64,000 bases of DNA, from assembly GCF_023702635.1 (NCBI RefSeq), contig NZ_CP098455.1, forward strand, positions 1,178,001-1,242,000, given 5' to 3'. A program made the translations under genes and the position numbers. This document shows positions 37,659 to 45,669 of this stretch, piece after piece (position 1 is the first letter of the stretch; every line of letters starts with the position of its first letter). The notes beneath the pieces were generated by a model, which worked only from the letters and a program-made list of their open reading frames with translations, ran no database searches and was not told the DNA's origin. The stretch is from Spongiibacter taiwanensis (GTDB lineage: Bacteria > Pseudomonadota > Gammaproteobacteria > Pseudomonadales > Spongiibacteraceae).

Positions 37659-39596
37659 TCACTTATTCGCCGCCATATCCACTGCCACGGTATGCTGAAA
37701 ATCTCGGATTTGATTTAGGTACTCGTCTTTGCTCCGCCCGGAACTGCCAATCCGCCCATTTTCAATGTACTTAACGGCCTTATCGGCAAAGACTAAAGCG
37801 CTTTCAAAATTGGCTGCGCTGGCAAATTGTGCCGCCATATTCATCGCAGCGTCAGGCGAAGGTCTGGATTGAAGCGATTGTTGGAAGTGTACTTCAGCCT
37901 CAGCAACGCTGTGAGTATTTATAGCGATCATACCCAATAAATACTGAATTTGGGCATACCTGGCAGAACGAACATTGGCGTTTTCCCTAACCCGGAGCAA
38001 TGCCTCCACAACCTGGCTCAGCTCTTCCCACCCCAGTTTTCGGCATCCGGGATGTTTCACAACACCAATTAAGGTTTGGTAATAGGCCAGGGCGCGCAAG
38101 TCGTAAGCCGTTCTGGATGCGAGAGACACGACAGTCTCGACGCTTGATGACGCAACGGAATCTGTTTTGCAGTCCACCACAAGCTTCCAAATCATCAGGT
38201 TAAGGTCATCCGGAATCCGGCTGACGGCCGTATCCGTGACTGCTTTTGCCTCATTCTCCAGTCCTGCATTCAATAGCTGCATCGCCGCCTGCTGCTGCGC
38301 TCTAGGTGATTCTGGCGCGGCCTCCGCCCAGGAAAACACCAATGAGTCGTAGCTTGCCCATACTCTGGAGGCCTGGAAGGTCATTGCGCTTAGCAGCGCC
38401 AAAAAAACCACACTGGAGAGCGCGAATACTTTGCTCGATACGTTTTTATAGATAAAAACTACGATGGGAAGGAAGAGAAACGCGGTGCCTAGGTAGTTCC
38501 GGTGCTCAAAATAGAGTTCCAGTGAAACCGTGGTCGACTCGATGAGATGACTGCCGTAGAAAAACAAGCCGGAGAACGCGATCAATTTATATTTTTTTCT
38601 GCACCAGATCAGCAGCATGATTGCCAGCGCATGAAAGACGAGCGTCCATAAAGTGCTTGCCGGATTTAACAGTCCTGTCGATTTCGGATAAGCATCTTGA
38701 AACACCCCAGCGGTAAATATTTTCGGCGCAAACCACAACCGCAAATACTCAGCAACAATGCGGCCCTCGGTTAACAGCCTTTCGTAAATACTAAACCCTC
38801 TGTGGCTTGAAACATGGAACATATCCACACTCACAGCCCGCCAAACCAAATAACCAAGTATTGCCAGCGAGGGAAGTATCAAAAAGCAGACAATCCAACG
38901 CCAATCCGGTCGCTGATGGCCCGAGGAGAAAATGGTGAATTCCAGAATCAGGACAAGCAACGGAAGCAAAGCACCGTTTTCTTTGGAAAATACAGCCAGC
39001 GCAGTGCCCAAAACAATTCCCGTGGACATCCAAACATATGAAATTCCGGGCTGGGTAGCGAGCCTGGCGCGGCCATACAGATACACTGCCATGCCCAAGT
39101 AGCAGAAGAGTGCCGCCAATTGCGCCATTCTTTGCACAACATACAGCGTCGTGGAAATCAGAAATGGATGCACCAACCAGATGGAAGTGGCTATAAGAGG
39201 CGCAATCAGGATGAGCTTGCGATCTGCGACATCAAGTGCAACGAGTATCTGGCGTGAGACGACGTAGACAAGACAGCCACAAACTAGATGAATCAGCAGA
39301 TTTGTTACCTTGAAGACAAAGGGGTCGGCCGGCCAATCACTGGCATTGAGCACAAAGCTGACCAGGGAAATCGGTCTGCCTGTCGGGCCAGCATGACCGC
39401 CGAACACAAAGGCGCAGAATGTGTCCCAGTCCCGGATTCCCCCCAAGAAGCCAAGCTTATCCAGGTTGCCAAAATCATCGAATATAAAAGGACCGGCTAA
39501 TCCCGGCCAATAAACTAGAACCGTGACTGCTGATACAGCAGCGAGAAGCAGAGTCGCCAAGAGCCTCTCGTGTAACAATTGTTGGGGCGTGGCCAA
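37659..39596 (-). CDS. Multi-spanning GT-C-type glycosyltransferase with C-terminal helical repeats, candidate pilin-modifying enzyme
   Basis: The 645 residues begin at a TTG with AAGGA 9 nt upstream. About ten membrane segments (to residue ~410) carry marks of TMTC/GT-C proteins: YWPGLAGPFIFDDFGNL, GPTGRPISLVSF, HLVCGCLVYVVSR and SIWLVHPFLISTTLYVVQRM. The soluble tail has TPR-like repeats. It is the first gene after pilA on the same strand, with a polyprenyl-phosphate glycosyltransferase just downstream. In pseudomonads and relatives pilin glycosyltransferases (TfpO/PilO, TfpW) sit in this place. Pilin as substrate is inference from position. Confidence 0.7.
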   Translation of the reverse strand: MATPQQLLHERLLATLLLAAVSAVTVLVYWPGLAGPFIFDDFGNLDKLGFLGGIRDWDTFCAFVFGGHAGPTGRPISLVSFVLNASDWPADPFVFKVTNLLIHLVCGCLVYVVSRQILVALDVADRKLILIAPLIATSIWLVHPFLISTTLYVVQRMAQLAALFCYLGMAVYLYGRARLATQPGISYVWMSTGIVLGTALAVFSKENGALLPLLVLILEFTIFSSGHQRPDWRWIVCFLILPSLAILGYLVWRAVSVDMFHVSSHRGFSIYERLLTEGRIVAEYLRLWFAPKIFTAGVFQDAYPKSTGLLNPASTLWTLVFHALAIMLLIWCRKKYKLIAFSGLFFYGSHLIESTTVSLELYFEHRNYLGTAFLFLPIVVFIYKNVSSKVFALSSVVFLALLSAMTFQASRVWASYDSLVFSWAEAAPESPRAQQQAAMQLLNAGLENEAKAVTDTAVSRIPDDLNLMIWKLVVDCKTDSVASSSVETVVSLASRTAYDLRALAYYQTLIGVVKHPGCRKLGWEELSQVVEALLRVRENANVRSARYAQIQYLLGMIAINTHSVAEAEVHFQQSLQSRPSPDAAMNMAAQFASAANFESALVFADKAVKYIENGRIGSSGRSKDEYLNQIRDFQHTVAVDMAANK

Positions 39597-39640
39597 CGTG
39601 AAATGTCCTTATCTACTGTGAATTACAGAAATGACCGGAT

Positions 39641-39669
39641 AAGAAAAAGCCCGCTCATAGAGCGGGCTT
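39641..39669 (-). terminator. Rho-independent terminator of pilA
   Basis: On the minus strand AAGCCCGCT / AGCGGGCTT form a 9-bp stem with a 5-nt loop, followed by TTTTTCTT. It lies 54 nt past the pilA stop and before the glycan operon; partial read-through could link the two. Confidence 0.88.
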
Positions 39670-39722
39670 CCTGTTCCCTACCTACACCTACCTATAAGCT
39701 AGCCAAGTGAGGCCCGATACAC

Positions 39723-40166
39723 TTATGAACGGCAAGCAGAAGGCAAGTACTTGTCTTCGACAGCAGTACCCGTTACGCCCGGCTTGCATACCCATTCAAG
39801 AGACCCAAGGTTTGTAACTGGAGAAAGAGTGATGGTAGAACCATTGACTGTGGCGGAAGCATCGCCACCAATAGTAGCGGTAATGACACCATCAGCAACG
39901 TCAACTCGAGACGTGTATTTACCTTTGACGTTAGTTGCAACCGGAAGACCGTTAGTGTTGCTATCGATACCACTCAAATCACCAGTATCAGCATAAACAT
40001 CAGCAACCTGAATTTTCAGACCACCCGCCAAGTTGACAGCTTCTGACGCTTGTGAGCGGGAAACGTAATCCTGGTAAGCAGGCAGTGCAACTGCAGCCAA
40101 AATACCGATGATTGCTACTACAATCATCAATTCGATCAGGGTAAAACCTTGTTGTACTTTTTTCAT
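39723..40166 (-). CDS. pilA: Type IV pilin PilA
   Basis: The major type IVa pilin subunit, assembled by PilB and PilC after cleavage by PilD. The ATG at 40166 has GGAG 7 nt upstream and gives 147 residues; the frame is open further upstream but the class III leader fixes the start. The leader MKKVQQG is cut before FTLIELMIVVAIIGILAAVA, with Glu at mature position 5. Two cysteines near the end (WVCKPG...SACRS) should form the D-region disulfide loop. The last residue is a serine, the kind of site used for pilin O-glycosylation in P. aeruginosa 1244 and Acinetobacter. Confidence 0.94.
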   Translation of the reverse strand: MKKVQQGFTLIELMIVVAIIGILAAVALPAYQDYVSRSQASEAVNLAGGLKIQVADVYADTGDLSGIDSNTNGLPVATNVKGKYTSRVDVADGVITATIGGDASATVNGSTITLSPVTNLGSLEWVCKPGVTGTAVEDKYLPSACRS

Positions 40167-40231
40167 AATAATCTCCAACTCCAACGAGAATATGCGTTTG
40201 CAGATTGAAGGAAACCAATCTGGAAGGTTTG

Positions 40232-40249
40232 AAGCACGAAATATGCCAA
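40232..40249 (-). promoter_or_regulatory. Sigma-54 (RpoN) -24/-12 promoter of pilA
   Basis: On the minus strand TTTGGCATATTTCGTGCTT has GG and GC exactly 10 nt apart (GG at 40247-40246, GC at 40235-40234), matching TGGCAY-N5-TTGC with one change. A start near 40222 would leave a leader of about 56 nt. pilA in pseudomonads is RpoN/PilSR-controlled. The rest of the 308-bp pilA-pilB spacer shows no further clear signal. Confidence 0.75.
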
Positions 40250-40474
40250 AGCGAACCAATCAAATATTGGGCGAAAGCCCTCAGCCAACTACTCTTCCCG
40301 CAAGCCACTCATACCTTAGAGTGACCACATCTGACGTTTTTTGTCACCCACACCCATTACTTCGCAAACTTCCTATTTGCGACAAGCATTTATCATTACC
40401 GGACTATATTTCGACATGCTAGAGTAACTGATCGAAAGACTCGGTCTAAAACTACTGAAATTTAGTGATTGCTG

Positions 40475-42193
40475 ATGAACAGTACCCAACCCCCTCTCAA
40501 TGGCTTACCCCGACGTTTGGTTTACGATGGCCTTTTAGAAGAGACCGAAATACGCAAAGCTATCGATGCCGCCCAAAAAGATAAAAAAAGCTTAGTAGCT
40601 TACCTGGTCAGCAAGAATCTGGCTGACGGCATCAAGATTGCCGAGGCTGCCGCCGATGAGTTTGGCATCCCTTTTCTGGATCTGCGGGCGTATCTCCCTG
40701 AGCTTGCCCCCCAAAAATTGGTCGACAGCAAGCTGGTCCGCGCCCAGCACGCCCTCCCCTTGTTTAAACGAGGCAAGCGCCTGTTTCTTGGGGTTTCCGA
40801 TCCGACGAATCTGGCCGCCCTTGATCAGATCAAATTCCATACCGGCCTGACCACCGAGCCAATCATTGTCGAAGAATCTGCGCTGAACGCAGCGATCGAC
40901 AAATACCTCTCTGCCCAGGAGGAGTCTTTGGCAGACAGTCTGGGCGATATGGATGATATCGGCCTTGAGAATCTTGATATCGAAGCCGTAGATGAGGACG
41001 GCGATGGCGATGTTGATCTAAAGGGCGCCGACGAGGCGCCCGTCGTCAAGTTCGTTAACAAGGTATTGGTGGATGCCATTCGCGGCGGCGCATCAGATGT
41101 TCACTTTGAGCCCTATGAGAAAATCTACCGGGTGCGTTTCCGTACCGACGGTATTCTTCATGAGGTCGCCCGTCCGCCAGCGGCACTAGGCTACCGTTTG
41201 GCAGCGCGACTAAAAGTCATGTCACAAATGGACATCTCCGAACGACGCATTCCTCAGGATGGTCGCATCAAGATGAAACTGTCCAAGACCCGCTCCATCG
41301 ACTTCCGGGTAAACACCCTGCCCACCTTGTGGGGCGAAAAAGTGGTGCTGCGGATTCTGGACCCCAGCTCTGCACAGATGGGTATTGATGCGCTGGGTTA
41401 TGAGGAAGATCAGAAAGCCCTTTATATGAAGGCCTTGAGCCAGCCTCAGGGGATGATATTAGTCACGGGCCCGACCGGGTCCGGTAAAACGGTGTCGCTG
41501 TACACCGGCCTGAACATTCTTAACACGCCGGAGCTGAATATTTCCACCGCTGAAGACCCGGTGGAAATCAACCTCGAAGGCATCAACCAGGTCCACGTCA
41601 ATCCAAAGGTCGGCCTGGGCTTTGCCGAGGCCTTGCGCTCCTTCCTGCGCCAGGACCCCGACATCATTATGGTGGGGGAGATTCGGGACTTGGAGACCGC
41701 AGAAATTGGTATTAAAGCGGCCCAGACCGGGCACTTGGTGTTATCCACCCTGCACACCAATAGCGCTGCCGAAACACTAACGCGGCTGTTGAATATGGGT
41801 GTGCCATCGTTCAACGTTGCCACCTCAGTCAGCTTGATTATCGCCCAGCGACTCGCACGACGACTGTGCAAGGAGTGCGCTGTACCAGCGGATATTCCTC
41901 AGCACACCTTGCTGGAAGAGGGATTTACACCGGAGCTATTGGACGGCGCGAGCATTATGGCCCCAGTGGGCTGTGAAAAATGTAACAATGGCTATAAGGG
42001 GCGGGTGGGCATTTACGAGGTTGTGCGTATTACCCCTGAGATCTCCCACATTATTATGGAAAATGGCAACTCGCTTGAAATCGCCGCAAAGGCGCAGGAA
42101 CAGGGCTTTGCCAATTTGCGCCAATCGGCATTAAAAAAATGCGCACAAGGCGTGACCAGTCTGGAAGAAGTTAATCGGGTAACGAAGGATTAA
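40475..42193 (+). CDS. pilB: Type IV pilus assembly ATPase PilB
   Basis: The hexameric cytoplasmic motor for pilus extension. An N-terminal GSPII_E-type domain (residues ~10-150) precedes the ATPase core: VKFVNKVLVDAIRGGASDVHFEP, Walker A GPTGSGKT (about 331-338), the Asp box STAEDPVEI, Walker B DIIMVGEIRD and the His box LVLSTLHTNSA. A tetracysteine zinc site (CKEC near 465, CEKC near 498) follows. The ATG at 40475 is chosen over a TTG two codons upstream; length 572. It is divergent from pilA and followed by pilC after 3 nt. Confidence 0.94.
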   Translation: MNSTQPPLNGLPRRLVYDGLLEETEIRKAIDAAQKDKKSLVAYLVSKNLADGIKIAEAAADEFGIPFLDLRAYLPELAPQKLVDSKLVRAQHALPLFKRGKRLFLGVSDPTNLAALDQIKFHTGLTTEPIIVEESALNAAIDKYLSAQEESLADSLGDMDDIGLENLDIEAVDEDGDGDVDLKGADEAPVVKFVNKVLVDAIRGGASDVHFEPYEKIYRVRFRTDGILHEVARPPAALGYRLAARLKVMSQMDISERRIPQDGRIKMKLSKTRSIDFRVNTLPTLWGEKVVLRILDPSSAQMGIDALGYEEDQKALYMKALSQPQGMILVTGPTGSGKTVSLYTGLNILNTPELNISTAEDPVEINLEGINQVHVNPKVGLGFAEALRSFLRQDPDIIMVGEIRDLETAEIGIKAAQTGHLVLSTLHTNSAAETLTRLLNMGVPSFNVATSVSLIIAQRLARRLCKECAVPADIPQHTLLEEGFTPELLDGASIMAPVGCEKCNNGYKGRVGIYEVVRITPEISHIIMENGNSLEIAAKAQEQGFANLRQSALKKCAQGVTSLEEVNRVTKD

Positions 42194-42196
42194 GGC

Positions 42197-43414
42197 ATGG
42201 CGACCGCAGCGTCAAAGACGGAAGTTTTTGTATGGCATGGAGTGGACAAACAGGGTAGGAAAACCCGTGGAGAATTAACCGCCCCCTCTGCCGCGCTCGT
42301 CAAGGCGCAGCTGCGCAAGCAGGGCATTGTCACCAAGCAAGTCAAGCGAAAGCCAAAGCCCTTATTCAGTAGCAAGAAAGCCATCAAGCCGGAGGATATT
42401 GCGATCTTCACCCGGCAGATGGCCACCATGCTGAAAGCCGGTGTGCCGTTGGTGCAAAGCTTCGATATCGTTGCCGAGGGCGCTGCCAATCCCACGATGC
42501 AGGATTTGGTCAACGAAATTAAAAATGATGTGGCCTCTGGGGGCGGATTTGCCGCCGCCTGTGCCAAGCACCCAAAATATTTTGACGACCTCTTTTGCAG
42601 CCTAGTCGAGTCCGGCGAACAGTCGGGTACCCTGGAGGTGATGCTGGATCGGGTTGCCACTTACAAAGAAAAGACAGAAGCACTCAAAAAGAAAATCAAG
42701 AAAGCCCTGACTTATCCAGCAGCGGTGATCGTCGTTGCGATTGTCGTTACGGCAATCCTGTTAATCAAAGTCGTTCCCCAATTTGCCAGTACCTTCCAAA
42801 GCTTTGGGTCGGATCTGCCGGCCTTTACCAAATTTGTTGTTTTCCTATCTGAGTGGGCTCAAGCCAACTGGTTTATTGCTCTGGGTGTGATGATTGCCGC
42901 GGGCTTCTCATTTAAAGAGGCTCGACGGCGTTCGAAGCGCTTCTCCGACTGGGTCGATAAAATGTCGCTCAAGATTCCCGTGGTCGGCGATATTATCTAC
43001 AACTCGGTTATTGCTCGCTTCTCGCGCACCTTGGCAACCACCTTTGCGGCCGGTGTCCCCTTGGTAGATGCGCTGAATTCCGTCGCTGGCGCGGCAGGCA
43101 ATGCCGTCTACTACAAGGCCATTATTCAAATCCGGGACGACGTGACCACCGGTCAAACCCTGTACTCCTCCATTCGCTTTACCAATCTCTTTCCCACCAT
43201 GCTGCTGCAGATGGTCTCCATCGGTGAAGAATCCGGCTCTCTGGACGACATGCTCGACAAAGTGGCCACTCACTTTGAGGAGGCGGTGGATAACGCCGTC
43301 GATACGCTAACCGCGCTACTCGAGCCCTTCATTATGTCGATTCTGGGGGTATTGGTCGGCGGCCTGATGATCGCCATGTACCTGCCGATCTTTATGCTGG
43401 GTTCCGCGATTTAA
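42197..43414 (+). CDS. pilC: Type IV pilus inner-membrane platform protein PilC
   Basis: A 405-residue GspF-type protein with two related halves of about 120 residues, each with EEL/ SGE-type motifs (FTRQMATMLKAGVPLVQSF and FSRTLATTFAAGVPLVDAL; CSLVESGEQSGTLEVML and MVSIGEESGSLDDML). Three membrane segments lie at about 175-200, 220-240 and near the C-terminus. PilC couples the PilB motor to pilin addition. Confidence 0.94.
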   Translation: MATAASKTEVFVWHGVDKQGRKTRGELTAPSAALVKAQLRKQGIVTKQVKRKPKPLFSSKKAIKPEDIAIFTRQMATMLKAGVPLVQSFDIVAEGAANPTMQDLVNEIKNDVASGGGFAAACAKHPKYFDDLFCSLVESGEQSGTLEVMLDRVATYKEKTEALKKKIKKALTYPAAVIVVAIVVTAILLIKVVPQFASTFQSFGSDLPAFTKFVVFLSEWAQANWFIALGVMIAAGFSFKEARRRSKRFSDWVDKMSLKIPVVGDIIYNSVIARFSRTLATTFAAGVPLVDALNSVAGAAGNAVYYKAIIQIRDDVTTGQTLYSSIRFTNLFPTMLLQMVSIGEESGSLDDMLDKVATHFEEAVDNAVDTLTALLEPFIMSILGVLVGGLMIAMYLPIFMLGSAI

Positions 43415-43450
43415 AGACAGCACAGCCGTTAGCGAGACAAACAAGACCTT

Positions 43451-44320
43451 ATGACCATTCTGCAACTGGCAGACAGCCAGCCCTTTATCTTTCTGGCCAT
43501 TGTCGCCATTTTTGCGCTGATGTTTGGCAGCTTTTTTAATGTGGTGATTTACCGCCTGCCGAAAATCATGGAACAAAGCTGGCAGCAAGAGTGTAGATTG
43601 CTACTGGAGCTGCCAGCCCAGGACGAAAAACCCTTCAGCCTGAGCAAGCCCAACTCCCACTGCCCTAGCTGCAAAAGCCCCGTTAAGGTTTGGCAAAACA
43701 TCCCAATTGTCAGTTTCCTCATGCTGAAAGGTCGCTGTGGGAACTGCAAGACAGCGATCAGCTGGCGCTATCCCGCCATCGAGTTGACGACCGCAGCGCT
43801 GGCAGTGTTCGCGATTGCCCATTTCGGTGCCACACCCCAGGGGGTTGCCGTGGTGCTGTTCAGTTGGCTTTTGCTGATCATGTCGATGATCGATATGGAC
43901 CACCAACTGCTGCCCGACCAACTTACTTTACCCCTGCTCTGGCTCGGCCTGGCCTTCCACGCATTCACCGGCACCTTGCCCTTGGCGGATGCGGTTTGGG
44001 GCGCCATTTTTGGCTACCTGGTGCTGTGGTCTGTTTACTGGCTGTTCAAGTTGCTGACCGGCAAAGAAGGCATGGGCTACGGCGACTTCAAGTTGCTCGC
44101 GGCCCTCGGCGCCTGGCTCGGCTGGCAGCAGTTGCCGCTGATTATTATTTTATCCTCGCTGGTGGGTGCGGTGCTCGGCGCCATCAGCCTGAGCCTTGCG
44201 GGCAAGGGGCGCGGCCAGACCATTCCCTTCGGCCCCTACCTGGCCGCCGCGGGATGGATTGCCATGTTCTGGGGCGATCAAATCGTCTCCAGCTACCTCC
44301 AGTTTGCCGGCTTTAAATAG
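43451..44320 (+). CDS. pilD: Prepilin peptidase / N-methyltransferase PilD
   Basis: A 289-residue inner-membrane aspartyl protease that cuts the PilA leader and methylates the new N-terminus. The N-terminal MFGSFFNVVIYRLP block and the zinc cysteines CPSCK...CGNCK (about residues 73-100) belong to the methylation region. The two active-site aspartates are in MIDMDHQLLPD and the GxGD motif GYGDFKLL. About seven hydrophobic segments. It may also serve a type II secretion system encoded elsewhere. Confidence 0.94.
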   Translation: MTILQLADSQPFIFLAIVAIFALMFGSFFNVVIYRLPKIMEQSWQQECRLLLELPAQDEKPFSLSKPNSHCPSCKSPVKVWQNIPIVSFLMLKGRCGNCKTAISWRYPAIELTTAALAVFAIAHFGATPQGVAVVLFSWLLLIMSMIDMDHQLLPDQLTLPLLWLGLAFHAFTGTLPLADAVWGAIFGYLVLWSVYWLFKLLTGKEGMGYGDFKLLAALGAWLGWQQLPLIIILSSLVGAVLGAISLSLAGKGRGQTIPFGPYLAAAGWIAMFWGDQIVSSYLQFAGFK

Positions 44321-44334
44321 CCCCGGGGCCTGTC

Positions 44335-44937
44335 ATGTATATCGTTGGCTTAACCGGGGGAATAGGCAGCGGCAAAAGCGCCGCCACCCGCGCCTTTGCC
44401 GACAAAGGCGTGGTCATCGTTGACGCTGACGTGGTCGCCCGCGAAGTAGTCGAACCTGGCACACCGGCATTAAAAGCCATTGCGGCCCACTTCGGTGATG
44501 ACATTTTGCAGGAAAATGGCGCGCTGGACAGAGCGGCTCTACGACAGCGTATCTTTGCCGATCAGGATGAAAAGCGCTGGCTGGAAGCCCTCCTGCACCC
44601 GCTGATTCACGCAGAGACCCGGCGCCAGCTGGATGCCGCCCAATCACCCTATGTCATTTATGTGTCGCCCCTGCTGGTCGATGGCGGCCAGCAGACCATG
44701 TGCAAGGACCTTGTGGTGGTGGATGTGCCGGAAGCCGTGCAAATTGAGCGCACGATGGCCAGAGATAACAACCCGCGGTCTCTCGTCGAAAAAATTCTTG
44801 CCAGCCAGGTGGACCGCCAGACTCGCCTTGCAGCAGCCACCCATGTCATCGACAATAGCCGGGACTTGGCCTACCTAGCAGCACAGGTCGACACACTTCA
44901 CCAGGAGTTCTTAAGCAAGGCGAAGCGAAATGACTGA
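44335..44937 (+). CDS. coaE: Dephospho-CoA kinase CoaE
   Basis: The last enzyme of coenzyme A synthesis, phosphorylating the 3'-OH of dephospho-CoA. The 200 residues start with MYIVGLTGGIGSGKSAATR (P-loop), followed by VDADVVAREVVEPGTPAL, LHPLIHAETRRQL and VDVPEAVQIERTMARD. It lies 15 nt after pilD and overlaps yacG by 8 nt, the arrangement usual in pseudomonads. Confidence 0.95.
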   Translation: MYIVGLTGGIGSGKSAATRAFADKGVVIVDADVVAREVVEPGTPALKAIAAHFGDDILQENGALDRAALRQRIFADQDEKRWLEALLHPLIHAETRRQLDAAQSPYVIYVSPLLVDGGQQTMCKDLVVVDVPEAVQIERTMARDNNPRSLVEKILASQVDRQTRLAAATHVIDNSRDLAYLAAQVDTLHQEFLSKAKRND

Positions 44938-45139
44938 CCAGAACAACCCTGCCGCCAGGGTCTATGCCTGCCCAGGCTGCAAAACCAGCATTGTCTGGGA
45001 CAGCGCCAACCCGGCAAAACCCTTCTGCTCGGAAAAGTGCAAGAATCAGGATTTTATTGCCTGGGCAAACGAAGACCACGCCATTCCTGGCAGCCCGGTC
45101 TATGAAGACATCCTTTCCAGTGATCTGGAAAATCACTAG
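44930..45139 (+). CDS. yacG: DNA gyrase inhibitor YacG
   Basis: A 69-residue zinc protein. Four cysteines (ACPGCKT and PFCSEKCKN) form the site, and the acidic C-terminal tail FIAWANEDHAIPG is conserved. E. coli YacG binds GyrB and blocks DNA binding by gyrase. Overlaps coaE by 8 nt and ends the plus-strand run that began at pilB. Confidence 0.93.
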   Translation: MTDQNNPAARVYACPGCKTSIVWDSANPAKPFCSEKCKNQDFIAWANEDHAIPGSPVYEDILSSDLENH

Positions 45140-45231
45140 CAGAAATTGGGCCCAGGCAAGCGTCAGGCTGCCCGCCAACCGCCTCTGTATTGGAGAACCC
45201 ACTTGAAACAAGCAGGCATCGAAAGAACAGC

Positions 45232-45669
45232 CTAGGAAGCCGTTCCGGAATCGCTAACTGCCGCCTGCAAAATCCCATCGACAATGGCGCGATTGGCCTC
45301 AGGAAAGGCGTAGCTCGCTAAGGCCGCTGGTGTCACCCAGCGCAGCGGCTGCCCTTCGCGGCCCTCGGGCTCGCCTTTGCAACCCTCTATCCACCACACA
45401 TTCAGACAGACCGCCTTGTCGCCATAATCGTGGTGGATTTTCATCATGCTGCGACAGGCCTGGTGATCAATTTCAACCCCCAGCTCTTCATCAAACTCCC
45501 GCACGAGCGCGGTGAGGATGTCTTCGCCATCTTCTCGCTTGCCACCCGGGAATTCCCACAGCCCACCTTGATGGGCTGATGCAGCCCGCTTGGCGATCAG
45601 GATATCGCCGCCGGGGCGGCGCAGCACCCCAACGGCTACTTCAATAGTTTTAGCTGCGGTACTCGGCAT
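45232..45669 (-). CDS. mutT: MutT-type Nudix hydrolase (8-oxo-dGTP diphosphatase family)
   Basis: A 145-residue enzyme with a perfect Nudix box spread over GGKREDGEDILTALVREFDE and ELGV, and the MutT-like opening VAVGVLRRPGGDILIAKRA with QGGLWEFPGGK. MutT destroys oxidised dGTP. The ATG at 45669 overlaps the argJ stop by 20 nt; upstream start codons lie deep in argJ. The usual partner thiamine-phosphate synthase-like domain is absent. It is the last gene of the secA-argJ-mutT run. Confidence 0.88.
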   Translation of the reverse strand: MPSTAAKTIEVAVGVLRRPGGDILIAKRAASAHQGGLWEFPGGKREDGEDILTALVREFDEELGVEIDHQACRSMMKIHHDYGDKAVCLNVWWIEGCKGEPEGREGQPLRWVTPAALASYAFPEANRAIVDGILQAAVSDSGTAS

